Assembly (NCBI GenBank): GCA_902771595.1
Contig: CACXXH010000005.1
Coordinates: 1 to 52,338 of the forward strand
DNA: 52,338 bases
Direction: 5' to 3'
Origin: Fibrobacter succinogenes
GTDB lineage: Bacteria > Fibrobacterota > Fibrobacteria > Fibrobacterales > Fibrobacteraceae
The position numbers and the translations under genes were made by a program. This document shows, one piece after another, positions 26,335 to 34,421 of this stretch (positions are counted from its first letter, which is position 1; every line of letters begins with the position of its first letter). The notes below the pieces were generated by a model, which had not been told where the DNA came from, did not search any database, and saw only the letters and a list, made by a program, of their open reading frames with translations.

Positions 26335-27300
26335 ATGAAGTTTCCCCCATGGACAAGTATTTCTGAAGCAGCGCGCCTGCTCAAGGAAGGCGAAGTCGTC
26401 GCCATCCCTACAGAAACTGTCTACGGACTTGCGGGCAACGCATACGAGCCCACAGCGCTTGCAAAAATTTTTGCCGCAAAGGAACGCCCCACGTTCGATC
26501 CGCTCATCGTGCATATCGCAGATATTTCCGAGCTGGAAAATATCGCGAAGGACATTCCCGATGCCGCCTACAAGCTCGCCGAAGCCTACTGGCCCGGGCC
26601 CATGACGATGATCCTCCCGAAAAAGGACTGCATTCCCGACCTCTGCACGAGCGGGCTGCCCTCCGTCGCGGTGAGGTTCCCGAGCCACCCCGTAGCTCAG
26701 GCGATTATCAAGGAATCCGGACTCCCGCTTGCCGCCCCGAGCGCGAACCTGTTCAAGCACGTGAGCCCCACTACCGCAGAGCACGTGGCGGCGCAACTCG
26801 CCGACCGCATCGCAGGAATCGTCGATGGCGGCGCCTGTGCCGTCGGGGTCGAAAGTTCCATCATCTCGCTTGCGGGCGAAAAGCCGACGGTACTCCGCCC
26901 GGGTGCCATCACGCCCGAGATGTTCGCAAAAGTCATCGGCGATGTTTCCGTCAAGGAATCCACATCGAAGCCCGGGCAGGCGATGCAGGCGCCGGGCCAG
27001 TGCGACACGCATTACCGCCCGCAGGTGCCGCTGTATTTCGGAGAAGTGCCCGCAGGCCACAAACTGCCGCCCCATACCGTTCGCATCGCATTCGGAAAAC
27101 AGACGGGCCCGATTCCCGCCATGGTTAATTTGTCCGAAACAGGCGACATGACCGAGGCGACGGCAAAGCTATACGCCTACATGCACGACCTGGACAATCC
27201 CGATTACGATTTGATTCTCGTGGATCCGATTCCGAATACCGGAGTCGGCATGGCGCTGAACGACCGCCTGAAACGCGCCAGCATCAAAACGCTGCCCTAA
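26335..27300 (+). CDS. sua5: L-threonylcarbamoyladenylate synthase (Sua5/TsaC type)
   Basis: A 321-residue enzyme that makes threonylcarbamoyl-AMP from threonine, bicarbonate and ATP for the t6A37 modification of tRNAs reading ANN codons. The YrdC fold is shown by GEVVAIPTETVYGLAGNA, KERPTFDPLIVHI, YWPGPMTMILPK, SVAVRFPSHP, PLAAPSANLF and VESSIISLAGEKPTVLRPGAI. A linker containing PGQ.DTHYRP and a C-terminal Sua5 domain (~residues 230-321) make it the long Sua5 form. The start at 26335 is preceded by a promoter-like box instead of a ribosome-binding site. TsaB, TsaD and TsaE are not in the window. Confidence 0.95.
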   Translation: MKFPPWTSISEAARLLKEGEVVAIPTETVYGLAGNAYEPTALAKIFAAKERPTFDPLIVHIADISELENIAKDIPDAAYKLAEAYWPGPMTMILPKKDCIPDLCTSGLPSVAVRFPSHPVAQAIIKESGLPLAAPSANLFKHVSPTTAEHVAAQLADRIAGIVDGGACAVGVESSIISLAGEKPTVLRPGAITPEMFAKVIGDVSVKESTSKPGQAMQAPGQCDTHYRPQVPLYFGEVPAGHKLPPHTVRIAFGKQTGPIPAMVNLSETGDMTEATAKLYAYMHDLDNPDYDLILVDPIPNTGVGMALNDRLKRASIKTLP

Positions 27301-27420
27301 TGTCATGCTGAGGTCATCCTGCACTTGATTCAGGAAGCATCAGATATATACCTTCCGACCCTAAGCGTCCTCAGGGTGACTTTTGGAAAGCGACCATCAG
27401 GGTGACTCTTGGGAGACAAT
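27301..27420. repeat. Intergenic repeat with GTCATCCTGAG-type arms
   Basis: GTCATGCTGAGG (27302-27313) is an imperfect inverted partner of CCTCAGGGTGAC (27369-27380; 10 of 12). TCAGGGTGACTnTTGG occurs twice in tandem (27371-27386 and 27397-27412). This style of short repeat is widespread in bacterial intergenic DNA. It fills the space between the Sua5-type gene and the VanX-like gene, and nothing coding is seen in it. Confidence 0.6.
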
Positions 27421-27442
27421 CCTCACAGAAGCACTCGGGTGA

Positions 27443-28129
27443 TTACATCGGGAACAGCGGGTAATGTTCCTTGGTGTACGCCCGCGTGAAGGCGTTAAAA
27501 TGCCACCATTCGCTACTGAGCGTAACCCAACCCGCCCGCTTCATGATACCGCGAAGCAGGTTGCGGTTGTCAATCTGCTGCTGCGTAAGGCGCCCGCTAT
27601 TGAGGGCATCGGCCTCGCCCACCTCGCCCGCGCAGCGCTCGAACGAATCGAAGTCCGTTCCCATGTCGAGCAAATTCCCGGAACTATCTGCCAGGCCCAA
27701 GTCCAGCGCCAAGCCATAATTGTGAAGCCCGCCGGTTTTACCCGAAGACACGTAGTTCGTGTACGGCGTGCCCACGACCGCCTGCTTGAGCACCGACTGC
27801 GCATACATCGGGCGGGCGGCATCGAAAATCACAAGCGAATAACCGGGCAATTCCTTCGCGATAATAGCAAGCGACCTCTTCAGCTTCGGGAGCGCATCCT
27901 TATGGACAAACGCACGCTGGATACCGCAGTACATGTCGTGCCCCGTCACGTTGTCAAATGTCCCGTAACGCAGATCCATGCGGAGCCCCTTCATTTTCGT
28001 TATTTCCACGAGGTTCGAATCCGCGCTCGCGTATGCCACCCACTGCTTAGCCGCAGTGCAGAACCGCAGAGGTTTTTCGGGCTTCTTGGGTTCGAAGGGA
28101 ATATCCGTCTCGTGAGCAAACGCCGTCAC
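27443..28129 (-). CDS. D-alanyl-D-alanine dipeptidase-like (VanX family), start region damaged
   Basis: A 228-residue zinc dipeptidase of the VanX/DdpX family, which hydrolyses D-Ala-D-Ala. Zinc ligands are His136 and Asp143 (GGLHNYGLALDLG) and His210; Glu207 in SSEWWHFN is the catalytic base. FDAARP corresponds to the usual DAYRP. The only start codon in frame is a GTG at 28129. Upstream the same frame reads GLFLVLFCGLVTAFA, a good signal peptide core, but has no ATG, GTG or TTG before a stop, and the DNA there is repeat-like. The original start may therefore have been lost. With the GTG start the protein would be cytoplasmic; with a non-standard start it would be exported. Confidence 0.8.
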   Translation of the reverse strand: MTAFAHETDIPFEPKKPEKPLRFCTAAKQWVAYASADSNLVEITKMKGLRMDLRYGTFDNVTGHDMYCGIQRAFVHKDALPKLKRSLAIIAKELPGYSLVIFDAARPMYAQSVLKQAVVGTPYTNYVSSGKTGGLHNYGLALDLGLADSSGNLLDMGTDFDSFERCAGEVGEADALNSGRLTQQQIDNRNLLRGIMKRAGWVTLSSEWWHFNAFTRAYTKEHYPLFPM

Positions 28130-28194
28130 AAGGCCGCAAAATAAAACAAGAAAGAGCCCTGCTCGACAGCGGGGATGACAGAAGCACGTTTTCC

Positions 28195-28222
28195 TTTCGT
28201 CTCTCGTCTTTCGTCTCTCGTC
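28195..28222. repeat. Two exact 14-bp tandem units
   Basis: TTTCGTCTCTCGTC is repeated twice without a gap (28195-28208 and 28209-28222), read as GACGAGAGACGAAA on the minus strand. A related AGACGAAAG motif occurs at 34356-34365 and 34400-34409. It lies just after the stop of the receptor-like gene. Confidence 0.8.
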
Positions 28223-28225
28223 TAA

Positions 28226-30574
28226 TTAAAATCCCAGTTGCACCTCGACGCCGAACTGGAAGTAGAGTCCCATGCCCTTCGCCATGAACGGCTTCAAGTC
28301 GAACCCGTTAGCCGTGTTCTTGTCGGAATCTTCGGTAACCCACGAGCGTTCGCGCGCGTTCTCGGAACCCAAGAAGCGAAGCGCCCCGACATCGAGATTA
28401 GCAAACAGGTTGTCGAGTTCCAGGTAGAACCTGGATTTGCGGAACCATCCCTTGTCGCGGATAATATCGAGATTCACGCGCAGGTCGGTGCGGAACATGT
28501 CGGTAAACTCGTTGAGGTCGCGCAGCCTGCGGGTTCCGTTCTCCTTGGTTGCGGGGTCAGACGGCACGATGTTGTAGTAGTAAAGCGGCCTGTGCAATGC
28601 GGCATGGTGCGTAAGGATAATCGAGAACAGGGAATCCTTGCGCGGGTAGTAACGGAAATGCGAGACGATGTCGAGCCTCGAATTCGCTTCCCACGGGAGC
28701 GAACCCTCGTCCAGTTCGTACTCACCGTACACGGAACTGATGTTCGTCGACATCGAGAAGTGGTGAGACGTCTTCCATTCCATCTTCGCATTGGCGCCGA
28801 GCACCCAGGCATAATCCACCGGAGTGATGTCCTTGTACTGTGCATACGCCTTCGGCATCGGCAGCAGCGGGTCGAAGTAGTAGCGGCCAAAGCCGCTAGC
28901 CTGCGCCACCAGGTACTTGGAAGTGTAGCCCAAGCCTAGTTTGGCCGACGCTCCGGTTTCCAGGCGCCCCGTCAGGTCGCCATCATCATAGAAATGCTTC
29001 CAGTCGCTGCGGTAGGCGACGTTTCCGAAGGCACGCCAGAATGCGGTATCCTTCTTGGTCAGGTTTTTCTCGAAATCGATGGATGCGGTCGGCTGCGCGT
29101 TATGGTCGACGGCATCGGCAATAGCGCCGACCGAGAAAATCGTCTGCGAATAATCGCTCTTCCAGTTGAAGCGGCTCGTTCCCGAAATCACGCCCGTCTG
29201 ATAGTCATCCGACTGCTTCCCGCCAAAATCGGGATAATTGCGATCCAAGAGGTGGTGCTCGTAAAGCAAGGCGCCGCTCACTTCCGAACCGAGAAGCTTC
29301 ATCTTGAATTTCTTGTCGGCACCGGCGCTGATCGTAGAATGTATTTCCTCGTAGGCATCGATGAACGCAGCGTTCTCCCTCGACATCGCATTGCTGCGGA
29401 AGCCGGTCGTATCCTGGAGCGTATCGCTCAGGTACTGCCGCACATAGCCCGCATGGAAACTCGTCCCGAACTTCGAGGCATATTCCGCGCCAATGACCAA
29501 ATAGCTCTGGCTACCCCTGATAATGTCGACCGAGTTCACCGCATCGTAAGCCGTAGACGTATCCTGGCTTATGGAATAATCGTCGATGCTGTAAAGGGTG
29601 CGCAAGGCCCAAGTGTTGCCCATGGAATCCGAACCGTTGAGCTGCGCATAGAAATCCATCGCCGTCAGGTCGAACGGATCAGAAGACTTCACGCGGCAAT
29701 CGCTCTCGCAGTCACCGTCGCGCTTGCGGAATTCCGTAAAGAACTTTTCGCCCAGGTTCTTGAGCATTTCACCGTCGAGCCTGCGGAACGCAAAGCGGAA
29801 GCTGTCCCAGAACAGGAACGGAGAATCAAACTGGATTTCCTGAACAGTCAGGCCGGCGGCTCCCTTGAGGCCCCATTCGCCCTTCGTCTGTTCCGGAATA
29901 TACTGCACCGAAGTAGCGAGACCCTGGCCGATGGGGCCGCTCCCGTAGTGGTCGTGAATTTCAATCCCGCTCAGAATGTGCGGATTCACGATGGAAAGGT
30001 TTCCGGGGAATCCCACGTCCAAATGACGCATGTTCGGAATGCGCAGGCGCCCGAGATGGTAAGCCACGTCGCCCGCACGCGAGCCTTCGTAATAAAGCGC
30101 GTTGCTGAAATCCTTCTGGCCCGAAATGCCGGGCATCTGGCTCAAGTGTTCCGTCAAGTCAAAACGCATGCCCGCCGCATCTTCGAGCTTGTCCACCGAT
30201 ACCTTGCGTTCGGGTTCCCACTTCACGGGTTCTCCCCCGCCGATAATCGTACTCGAACCGAGGTCACGCAAATCAGAAGAAAGGGTCACGACCATATCGA
30301 GCAAGTCGGCAAAATCCTGCAGCTCCACAAAGACGCTGTCGTAGCCTTCTTTCTGGAACACAAGAGAAGCATTCCTGCTACTAACCGTAAACTCGAAACG
30401 ACCATCCGAAGAAGTCTTGCCCAGCTTCTTGCCGGAGCGGTACGTAATCTGCACCCCGTCAAGCGGCAAGTCCGATTCCGCTTCTAGGACAACGCCCACG
30501 ATCGGCGTCGGGGTGGCAGAATAGGCAAAAGCAGCTAAGAATAGAGACAATACAATCAGGATGCGAAGTTTCAT
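28226..30574 (-). CDS. TonB-dependent-receptor-like outer membrane protein with carboxypeptidase-regulatory-like domain
   Basis: A 782-residue outer membrane protein. The signal peptide is LIVLSLFLAAFAYSA. Residues ~25-95 form a beta-sandwich of the CarboxypepD_reg/CNA-B kind (IVGVVLEAESDLPLDGVQITY ... GKTSSDGRFEF ... FQKEGYDS). A plug-like segment follows (LTEHLSQMPGISGQKDF, then SGIEIHDHYGSGPIG...TSVQYIPEQ), and then ~550 residues of alternating beta strands ending in aromatic FQFGVEVQLGF, as in barrels. No TonB box could be identified with confidence, so either a transporter or a non-transporting receptor is possible. The substrate is unknown. The ATG at 30574 lacks a clear ribosome-binding site. 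Confidence 0.82.
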   Translation of the reverse strand: MKLRILIVLSLFLAAFAYSATPTPIVGVVLEAESDLPLDGVQITYRSGKKLGKTSSDGRFEFTVSSRNASLVFQKEGYDSVFVELQDFADLLDMVVTLSSDLRDLGSSTIIGGGEPVKWEPERKVSVDKLEDAAGMRFDLTEHLSQMPGISGQKDFSNALYYEGSRAGDVAYHLGRLRIPNMRHLDVGFPGNLSIVNPHILSGIEIHDHYGSGPIGQGLATSVQYIPEQTKGEWGLKGAAGLTVQEIQFDSPFLFWDSFRFAFRRLDGEMLKNLGEKFFTEFRKRDGDCESDCRVKSSDPFDLTAMDFYAQLNGSDSMGNTWALRTLYSIDDYSISQDTSTAYDAVNSVDIIRGSQSYLVIGAEYASKFGTSFHAGYVRQYLSDTLQDTTGFRSNAMSRENAAFIDAYEEIHSTISAGADKKFKMKLLGSEVSGALLYEHHLLDRNYPDFGGKQSDDYQTGVISGTSRFNWKSDYSQTIFSVGAIADAVDHNAQPTASIDFEKNLTKKDTAFWRAFGNVAYRSDWKHFYDDGDLTGRLETGASAKLGLGYTSKYLVAQASGFGRYYFDPLLPMPKAYAQYKDITPVDYAWVLGANAKMEWKTSHHFSMSTNISSVYGEYELDEGSLPWEANSRLDIVSHFRYYPRKDSLFSIILTHHAALHRPLYYYNIVPSDPATKENGTRRLRDLNEFTDMFRTDLRVNLDIIRDKGWFRKSRFYLELDNLFANLDVGALRFLGSENARERSWVTEDSDKNTANGFDLKPFMAKGMGLYFQFGVEVQLGF

Positions 30575-30660
30575 ATTCCATAAATTAGAATTTTCACGGG
30601 CGCAGGCGTATTTTCAACGGGGCTTCGGATGCAGATTTTGCAACAAGGGCCGCCAAAATT

Positions 30661-30668
30661 TATATTTC
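30661..30668 (+). promoter_or_regulatory. TATATTTC promoter box of the amidohydrolase gene
   Basis: Ends 7 bases before the ATG at 30676, without a Shine-Dalgarno. Confidence 0.45.
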
Positions 30669-30675
30669 TTGCATT

Positions 30676-31455
30676 ATGCTAGACATCTTTCTGGTCCAAA
30701 TGGAAGTCGCCGCAAACGACAAGGCTAAGAACTTCGCGAAAGTCGAGGCGCTCACGCGCGATATCCGGAAAGATGCCGACGACCCGGTAAAGGGCCTGAT
30801 CGTTCTCTCCGAAATGTTCGCCACGGGCTACTTGCCGCTTCATCCCGAAAAAGCGGCGGAAGACTTTTCCTCTGCAAGTACCGGCGAAACCGCACAGTTT
30901 TTACACCGGCTCGCGCAGCAGACAGGATGCATCGTAATGGGATCCGGGATAGCCGGTTGCCCGAATAAACTAACAAACCACACCAGCGTGTACACCGCAG
31001 ATAGCGCAAGCGAATTCGCCTGTTACGACAAGCGGAAACCCTTCTTTATGGAGCAAGGGAAATTCATCGGCGGCAGTGATATTAGTTTATTCAAAATAAA
31101 GGAATGGCAGATCGCGCCGACCGTATGCTTCGACCTGCGCTTTCCGGAAATCTACAGGGACGCCGTCAAGAAAGGTGCGAATCTTTTCACCGTACAAGCG
31201 GCATGGCCGAGCAAACGCGTACAGCACTGGAACACGCTCCTCAAGGCGCGCGCCATAGAGAACCAGGCATTCGTCGCCGGAGTCAACTGCGTTTCTAGCG
31301 ACAGAAACTACACAGGTAATTCACAAATAATTAACCCGTTCGGTGAAGTCGTCGCGGAGGCATGCGAAAACGAAGAATGCGTCATTTTCGCGCGTATCGG
31401 CAAAGATTCCCTGGATGACTACCGCAAAGAATTCCCTGTTCTTGAAAATATCTGA
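30676..31455 (+). CDS. Carbon-nitrogen hydrolase, omega-amidase-like
   Basis: A 259-residue nitrilase-superfamily amidase. The catalytic triad is visible: Glu46 (LIVLSEMFATGY), Lys119 (ACYDKRKPF) and Cys151 (APTVCFDLRFPEIYR). The phrases MEQGKF, VQAAWPSKRVQHWNTLLKARAIENQAFVAGVN and GNSQIINPFGEV place it near YafV/Nit2 omega-amidases, which deamidate 2-oxoglutaramate or 2-oxosuccinamate. The glutamine/methionine-type transaminase candidate at 14440 would make such substrates, but the genes are not adjacent. It is a single gene with a near-leaderless start. Confidence 0.92.
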   Translation: MLDIFLVQMEVAANDKAKNFAKVEALTRDIRKDADDPVKGLIVLSEMFATGYLPLHPEKAAEDFSSASTGETAQFLHRLAQQTGCIVMGSGIAGCPNKLTNHTSVYTADSASEFACYDKRKPFFMEQGKFIGGSDISLFKIKEWQIAPTVCFDLRFPEIYRDAVKKGANLFTVQAAWPSKRVQHWNTLLKARAIENQAFVAGVNCVSSDRNYTGNSQIINPFGEVVAEACENEECVIFARIGKDSLDDYRKEFPVLENI

Positions 31456-31687
31456 TGTTCTTTGCGTGACGCGCATCACGTCAAAAATCCAGCCCGTAAT
31501 ATTCCGTTCTGGAATACAATTTGTGTAACTCCTTACCAATCAATGCCATAGTATCATCAACGTTTTTATGCGCATGTGAGCATTTATACAAACTTGCAAA
31601 AGGGCCCAAAATAACCCTCCCATTTTCGTAAAAAAATACTATGTTTTTAATATCAAAATGATGTTAAACACCCTCCAAGAGGCTCCC

Positions 31688-31828
31688 ATGACAACACCCG
31701 ACATGAATAAGATGAACTATGTTAGGGCCCTCATAAAGGCGGGGCTCACACGCGACCTGGTACTGAGAATTACCTCCATTTCGAGCTACCAGTACACGCA
31801 GATCCAGCGCGAAGTTCTTGCCGCTTAG
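31688..31828 (+). CDS. Small protein, 46 residues, unknown
   Basis: Begins MTTPDMNKMNYVRALIKAGL and ends QIQREVLAA. AAGAGG lies 6 bases before the ATG; an in-frame ATG 27 bases upstream lacks such a site. The sequence is helical with charged faces, and GLTRDLVLRITSISSYQYTQI reads like a small helix-turn-helix, though this is weak. The next gene starts 10 bases after the stop, so they form a two-gene unit. The 230-base spacer upstream holds a T-rich promoter-like region and one GTATCAT at 31551-31557. Codon use and a proper ribosome-binding site favour a real gene. Confidence 0.55.
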   Translation: MTTPDMNKMNYVRALIKAGLTRDLVLRITSISSYQYTQIQREVLAA

Positions 31829-31838
31829 TCCGAGCACG

Positions 31839-32198
31839 ATGTCGCTTATTCTTACTATTCCCGCGCAGCCCGCAACCCAGATGACGGAGAGGCAGGCTGC
31901 GCTTTTTGCATGCTACAAGGACGGTTCGCTGCTCCTCGATTCCCTCGATTACAAGAAGCCGGCACGATTCATGCTGACCAAGGACGACGTATTCCCTTGG
32001 GACGAATTCATCGGCAAGATGCTCTACCTATGGCAACTGGGCGACTACCGCGATTTGCCGCAGCAGTTCAGGCCGCAAAAGCGCATTCCGCAATTCGTGC
32101 TTGACGGCATCGGAAAAGAACCGACCGCAAGCAAGCTGAAAATCCTTGCAACCTTGCGCCAACAGGGATATTTCCCCACGCTGACGAACCGCAAGTAA
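31839..32198 (+). CDS. Hypothetical protein, 119 residues
   Basis: A soluble protein starting [23 protein letters not shown], with a basic C-terminal half ([36 protein letters not shown]). I recognise no family. It lies 10 bases after the 46-residue gene and 19 bases before the maltokinase gene, so the three may be co-expressed; however, the maltokinase gene has its own promoter-like box. There is no signal peptide or membrane segment. I chose the ATG at 31839 over an upstream TTG within the previous gene. Confidence 0.7.
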   Translation: MSLILTIPAQPATQMTERQAALFACYKDGSLLLDSLDYKKPARFMLTKDDVFPWDEFIGKMLYLWQLGDYRDLPQQFRPQKRIPQFVLDGIGKEPTASKLKILATLRQQGYFPTLTNRK

Positions 32199-32217
32199 TA
32201 TTGCTATTATTCCGCAC

Positions 32218-33492
32218 ATGGACAACATGCGGGACATCGCCAACAAGCGCTGGTTCATGGGCAAAGGCGGGAAAATTGATTCCGTCACGGAAGTGGCCCG
32301 CGCAGGCATCGCCGGAAATGCCATCGTCATTGTACGCGTATCTTTTGATACCGGCGAAAACCGCAGCCCCGACTTATACGCAATCATCGAGAACGAAAAT
32401 TGCATCGGCGGCATTCTCGAAGCCGCCTTCTCCGCGCCAAGAACCCGGTTTAACGCCGGTGCCGGAGAAATCGTTTTCGAACGCATCCGCGATTTCACGA
32501 CAGACATGCCGCAAAGCGCGCTACCCGCAATCCGCCCGCTCGATGCGGAACAGAGCAATTCCGCATTCGCAAGCGACCGCCTGTTCTTCAAGCTCTACCG
32601 CAGATTGCAACCGGGCGTGCATCCCGAAGTTGAAATCCTCGAGCATCTGGAAAAGACGCGTTTCAGCGCCATGCCGCATTTTTATGGTTCGTGCAAGTAC
32701 ATAGACCCCGCAGGCAATGAATATGCGCTTGGCATCCTCGAAGAACGCGTCTCCGGCATGCAGGACGCATGGGCGTTCTTTACGCAAGGCGCGCAACCCC
32801 AAGAACCGCTCGTGAAAGCAGCGCAGGAAAATTTCGCGAAGGCAGCACGCAGGCTCGGCGAAGCGACCGCAGAAATGCACCGCGCATTGAAAGGCCTCGC
32901 AGGAACGAGCCCGCAAGCGCCGGAAATCCCTTTCGACAAACTGGAGAGCCTTATCCGGAACGCCATAAACAGCGCGGTTACCTCCGGGGAGCAAGATGCA
33001 CGCGAACTTTTGCAAAACGTCGCAGCGAGCCTCCCGCGCCTCCGCGAAATTGCAGCAAAGTCTTTCGGCACGGCAGACACGCCGCTCGCCCCGCAGCGCA
33101 TTCACGGGGATTATCACCTGGGACAGGTGCTCGTTTCCGACGGTGACGGTTCGCAGGCAAGGAATGCGCCGACATTCAAGATACTCGATTTCGAGGGCGA
33201 ACCCACCCGCGCACTGGATTACCGCAGGGCGGTGCGTTCACCGCTTGTCGATATCGCCGGCATGCTACGCAGTTTCCAGTACGCAAGCGCCGTCAGCGGG
33301 CAAGATTCCGCCCCCTGCGAACGCGCCTTCCTCGAAGGCTACGCAAATGCCGCGCACTTGGATGCCAGCGAAATCAGGCAGGCCGCAGCCCCGTACATTC
33401 TCGCAAAAGCCGTCTACGAAGCCTGCTACGAACTCGAATTCCGCCCCGACTGGTTCCGCATCCCCGCCCGCGCCCTGCTCGAACTTTCCTAA
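32218..33492 (+). CDS. Maltokinase-like phosphotransferase
   Basis: A 424-residue aminoglycoside-phosphotransferase-like kinase. The N-terminal [12 protein letters not shown] matches the RWFGGKGR signature of maltokinases. The catalytic loop is [16 protein letters not shown], followed by [37 protein letters not shown], which is nearly diagnostic of the Mak1/Pep2 family (ATP plus maltose to maltose 1-phosphate). Maltose 1-phosphate feeds GlgE for alpha-glucan synthesis; Fibrobacter is known for glycogen storage. No glgE, treS or glgB is in the window, so the pathway is inference. TATTATTC lies 5 bases before the ATG and no Shine-Dalgarno is present. Confidence 0.88.
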   Translation: MDNMRDIANKRWFMGKGGKIDSVTEVARAGIAGNAIVIVRVSFDTGENRSPDLYAIIENENCIGGILEAAFSAPRTRFNAGAGEIVFERIRDFTTDMPQSALPAIRPLDAEQSNSAFASDRLFFKLYRRLQPGVHPEVEILEHLEKTRFSAMPHFYGSCKYIDPAGNEYALGILEERVSGMQDAWAFFTQGAQPQEPLVKAAQENFAKAARRLGEATAEMHRALKGLAGTSPQAPEIPFDKLESLIRNAINSAVTSGEQDARELLQNVAASLPRLREIAAKSFGTADTPLAPQRIHGDYHLGQVLVSDGDGSQARNAPTFKILDFEGEPTRALDYRRAVRSPLVDIAGMLRSFQYASAVSGQDSAPCERAFLEGYANAAHLDASEIRQAAAPYILAKAVYEACYELEFRPDWFRIPARALLELS

Positions 33493-33548
33493 TCCCCCCT
33501 CCCGCATCATTTTAAGCCTGCTTTAACATAAAGCGCCAACCAAATTTC

Positions 33549-33556
33549 TATATTTG
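33549..33556 (+). promoter_or_regulatory. TATATTTG promoter box of cysE
   Basis: Exact TAnnTTTG match ending 8 bases before the ATG, identical in sequence and spacing to the ffh box. Confidence 0.6.
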
Positions 33557-33564
33557 GTTGCGGT

Positions 33565-34353
33565 ATGACCGTAGATGAAATGGAAAAGCGCCTCCGCGAC
33601 GAGGCCACCACGCTTTCTGAATCTGAGCCGCTCTCGAAGCTCATGCTCGAAGAGCAGGTTTTGAACCGCAAGAACTTTGCCGACATGCTTTCCGTAACGC
33701 TAGCCTGTCAGCTCGCGGGTGAAGTTATCGACCGTGCGGAACTCGAGAAGATGTTCAGCGCCCTCTACGTCAAGTACCCCGAACTGCTCGTTTCCGCCTG
33801 CAAGGACTTGAATGCGACCGTCTTGCGCGACCCCGCCTGCACCAGCTACCTCGAGCCGCTCCTGTTGTTCAAGGGCTTCCAGGGCTTGCAGGCCTACCGC
33901 GTAGCACACGCCCTCTGGACAGAAAACCGCCCCTTCCCCGCGAAGATGCTCCAGAACATCGTAAGCCGCAAGTTCGGCATGGACATCCACCCTGCCGCAA
34001 AGATCGGGCACGGCCTCCTGATTGACCACGCGACAAACATCGTCATCGGCGAAACCGCTATCGTCGGGAACAACGTGAGCTTCCTGCACGGCGTGACGCT
34101 CGGTGGTACCGGCAATGAAGTCGGCGACCGTCACCCGAAAATCGGCAACGGCGTAATGCTCGGTGCACACGCCCAGCTGCTCGGCAACATCCACATCGGT
34201 GACTGCGCCAAGATCGGTGCGGGCGCTGTCGTGCTTTGCGACGTGCCTCCGCACACGACATACGCAGGCGTCCCCGCCGTCGAAGTCGGCCACCCGACCG
34301 ACGAAATGCCGAGTTTCAACATGCAGCAGGACTTCACGCGCGACTGCGACTAA
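33565..34353 (+). CDS. cysE: Serine O-acetyltransferase
   Basis: A 262-residue acetyltransferase that makes O-acetylserine, the carbon acceptor for cysteine synthesis. An N-terminal helical domain (LLFKGFQGLQAYRVAHALW) is followed by the left-handed beta helix of hexapeptide repeats: MDIHPAAKIGHGLLIDHATNIVIGETAIVGNNVSFLHGVTLGGTG ... HPKIGNGVMLGAHAQLLGNIHIGDCAKIGAGAVVL. The conserved His in DHAT and the HGVTLGGTG loop are the active site. The C-terminal tail lacks the Ile end that docks into CysK in enterobacteria. The message appears leaderless. The cysteine synthase gene is not in the window. Confidence 0.96.
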   Translation: MTVDEMEKRLRDEATTLSESEPLSKLMLEEQVLNRKNFADMLSVTLACQLAGEVIDRAELEKMFSALYVKYPELLVSACKDLNATVLRDPACTSYLEPLLLFKGFQGLQAYRVAHALWTENRPFPAKMLQNIVSRKFGMDIHPAAKIGHGLLIDHATNIVIGETAIVGNNVSFLHGVTLGGTGNEVGDRHPKIGNGVMLGAHAQLLGNIHIGDCAKIGAGAVVLCDVPPHTTYAGVPAVEVGHPTDEMPSFNMQQDFTRDCD

Positions 34354-34355
34354 AC

Positions 34356-34413
34356 TAGACGAAAGTACGCTGCGCCGCGACGCGGCTCGCTACAGACGAT
34401 AGACGAAAGGAGG
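34356..34413. repeat. AGACGAAAG repeat pair around a GC hairpin, supplying the nth ribosome-binding site
   Basis: TAGACGAAAG is present at 34356-34365 and 34400-34409. Between them GCCGCG-A-CGCGGC (34374-34386) is a perfect hairpin. The second copy runs into AAAGGAGG (34406-34413), an excellent Shine-Dalgarno 8 bases before the nth start. Confidence 0.65.
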
Positions 34414-34421
34414 CGCAGAAC

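Noticed and set aside
31551..31557. GTATCAT upstream of the 46-residue gene
   Set aside because: It is a single 7-mer, about as frequent as chance allows; copies also occur inside the VWA and GH8 coding regions.
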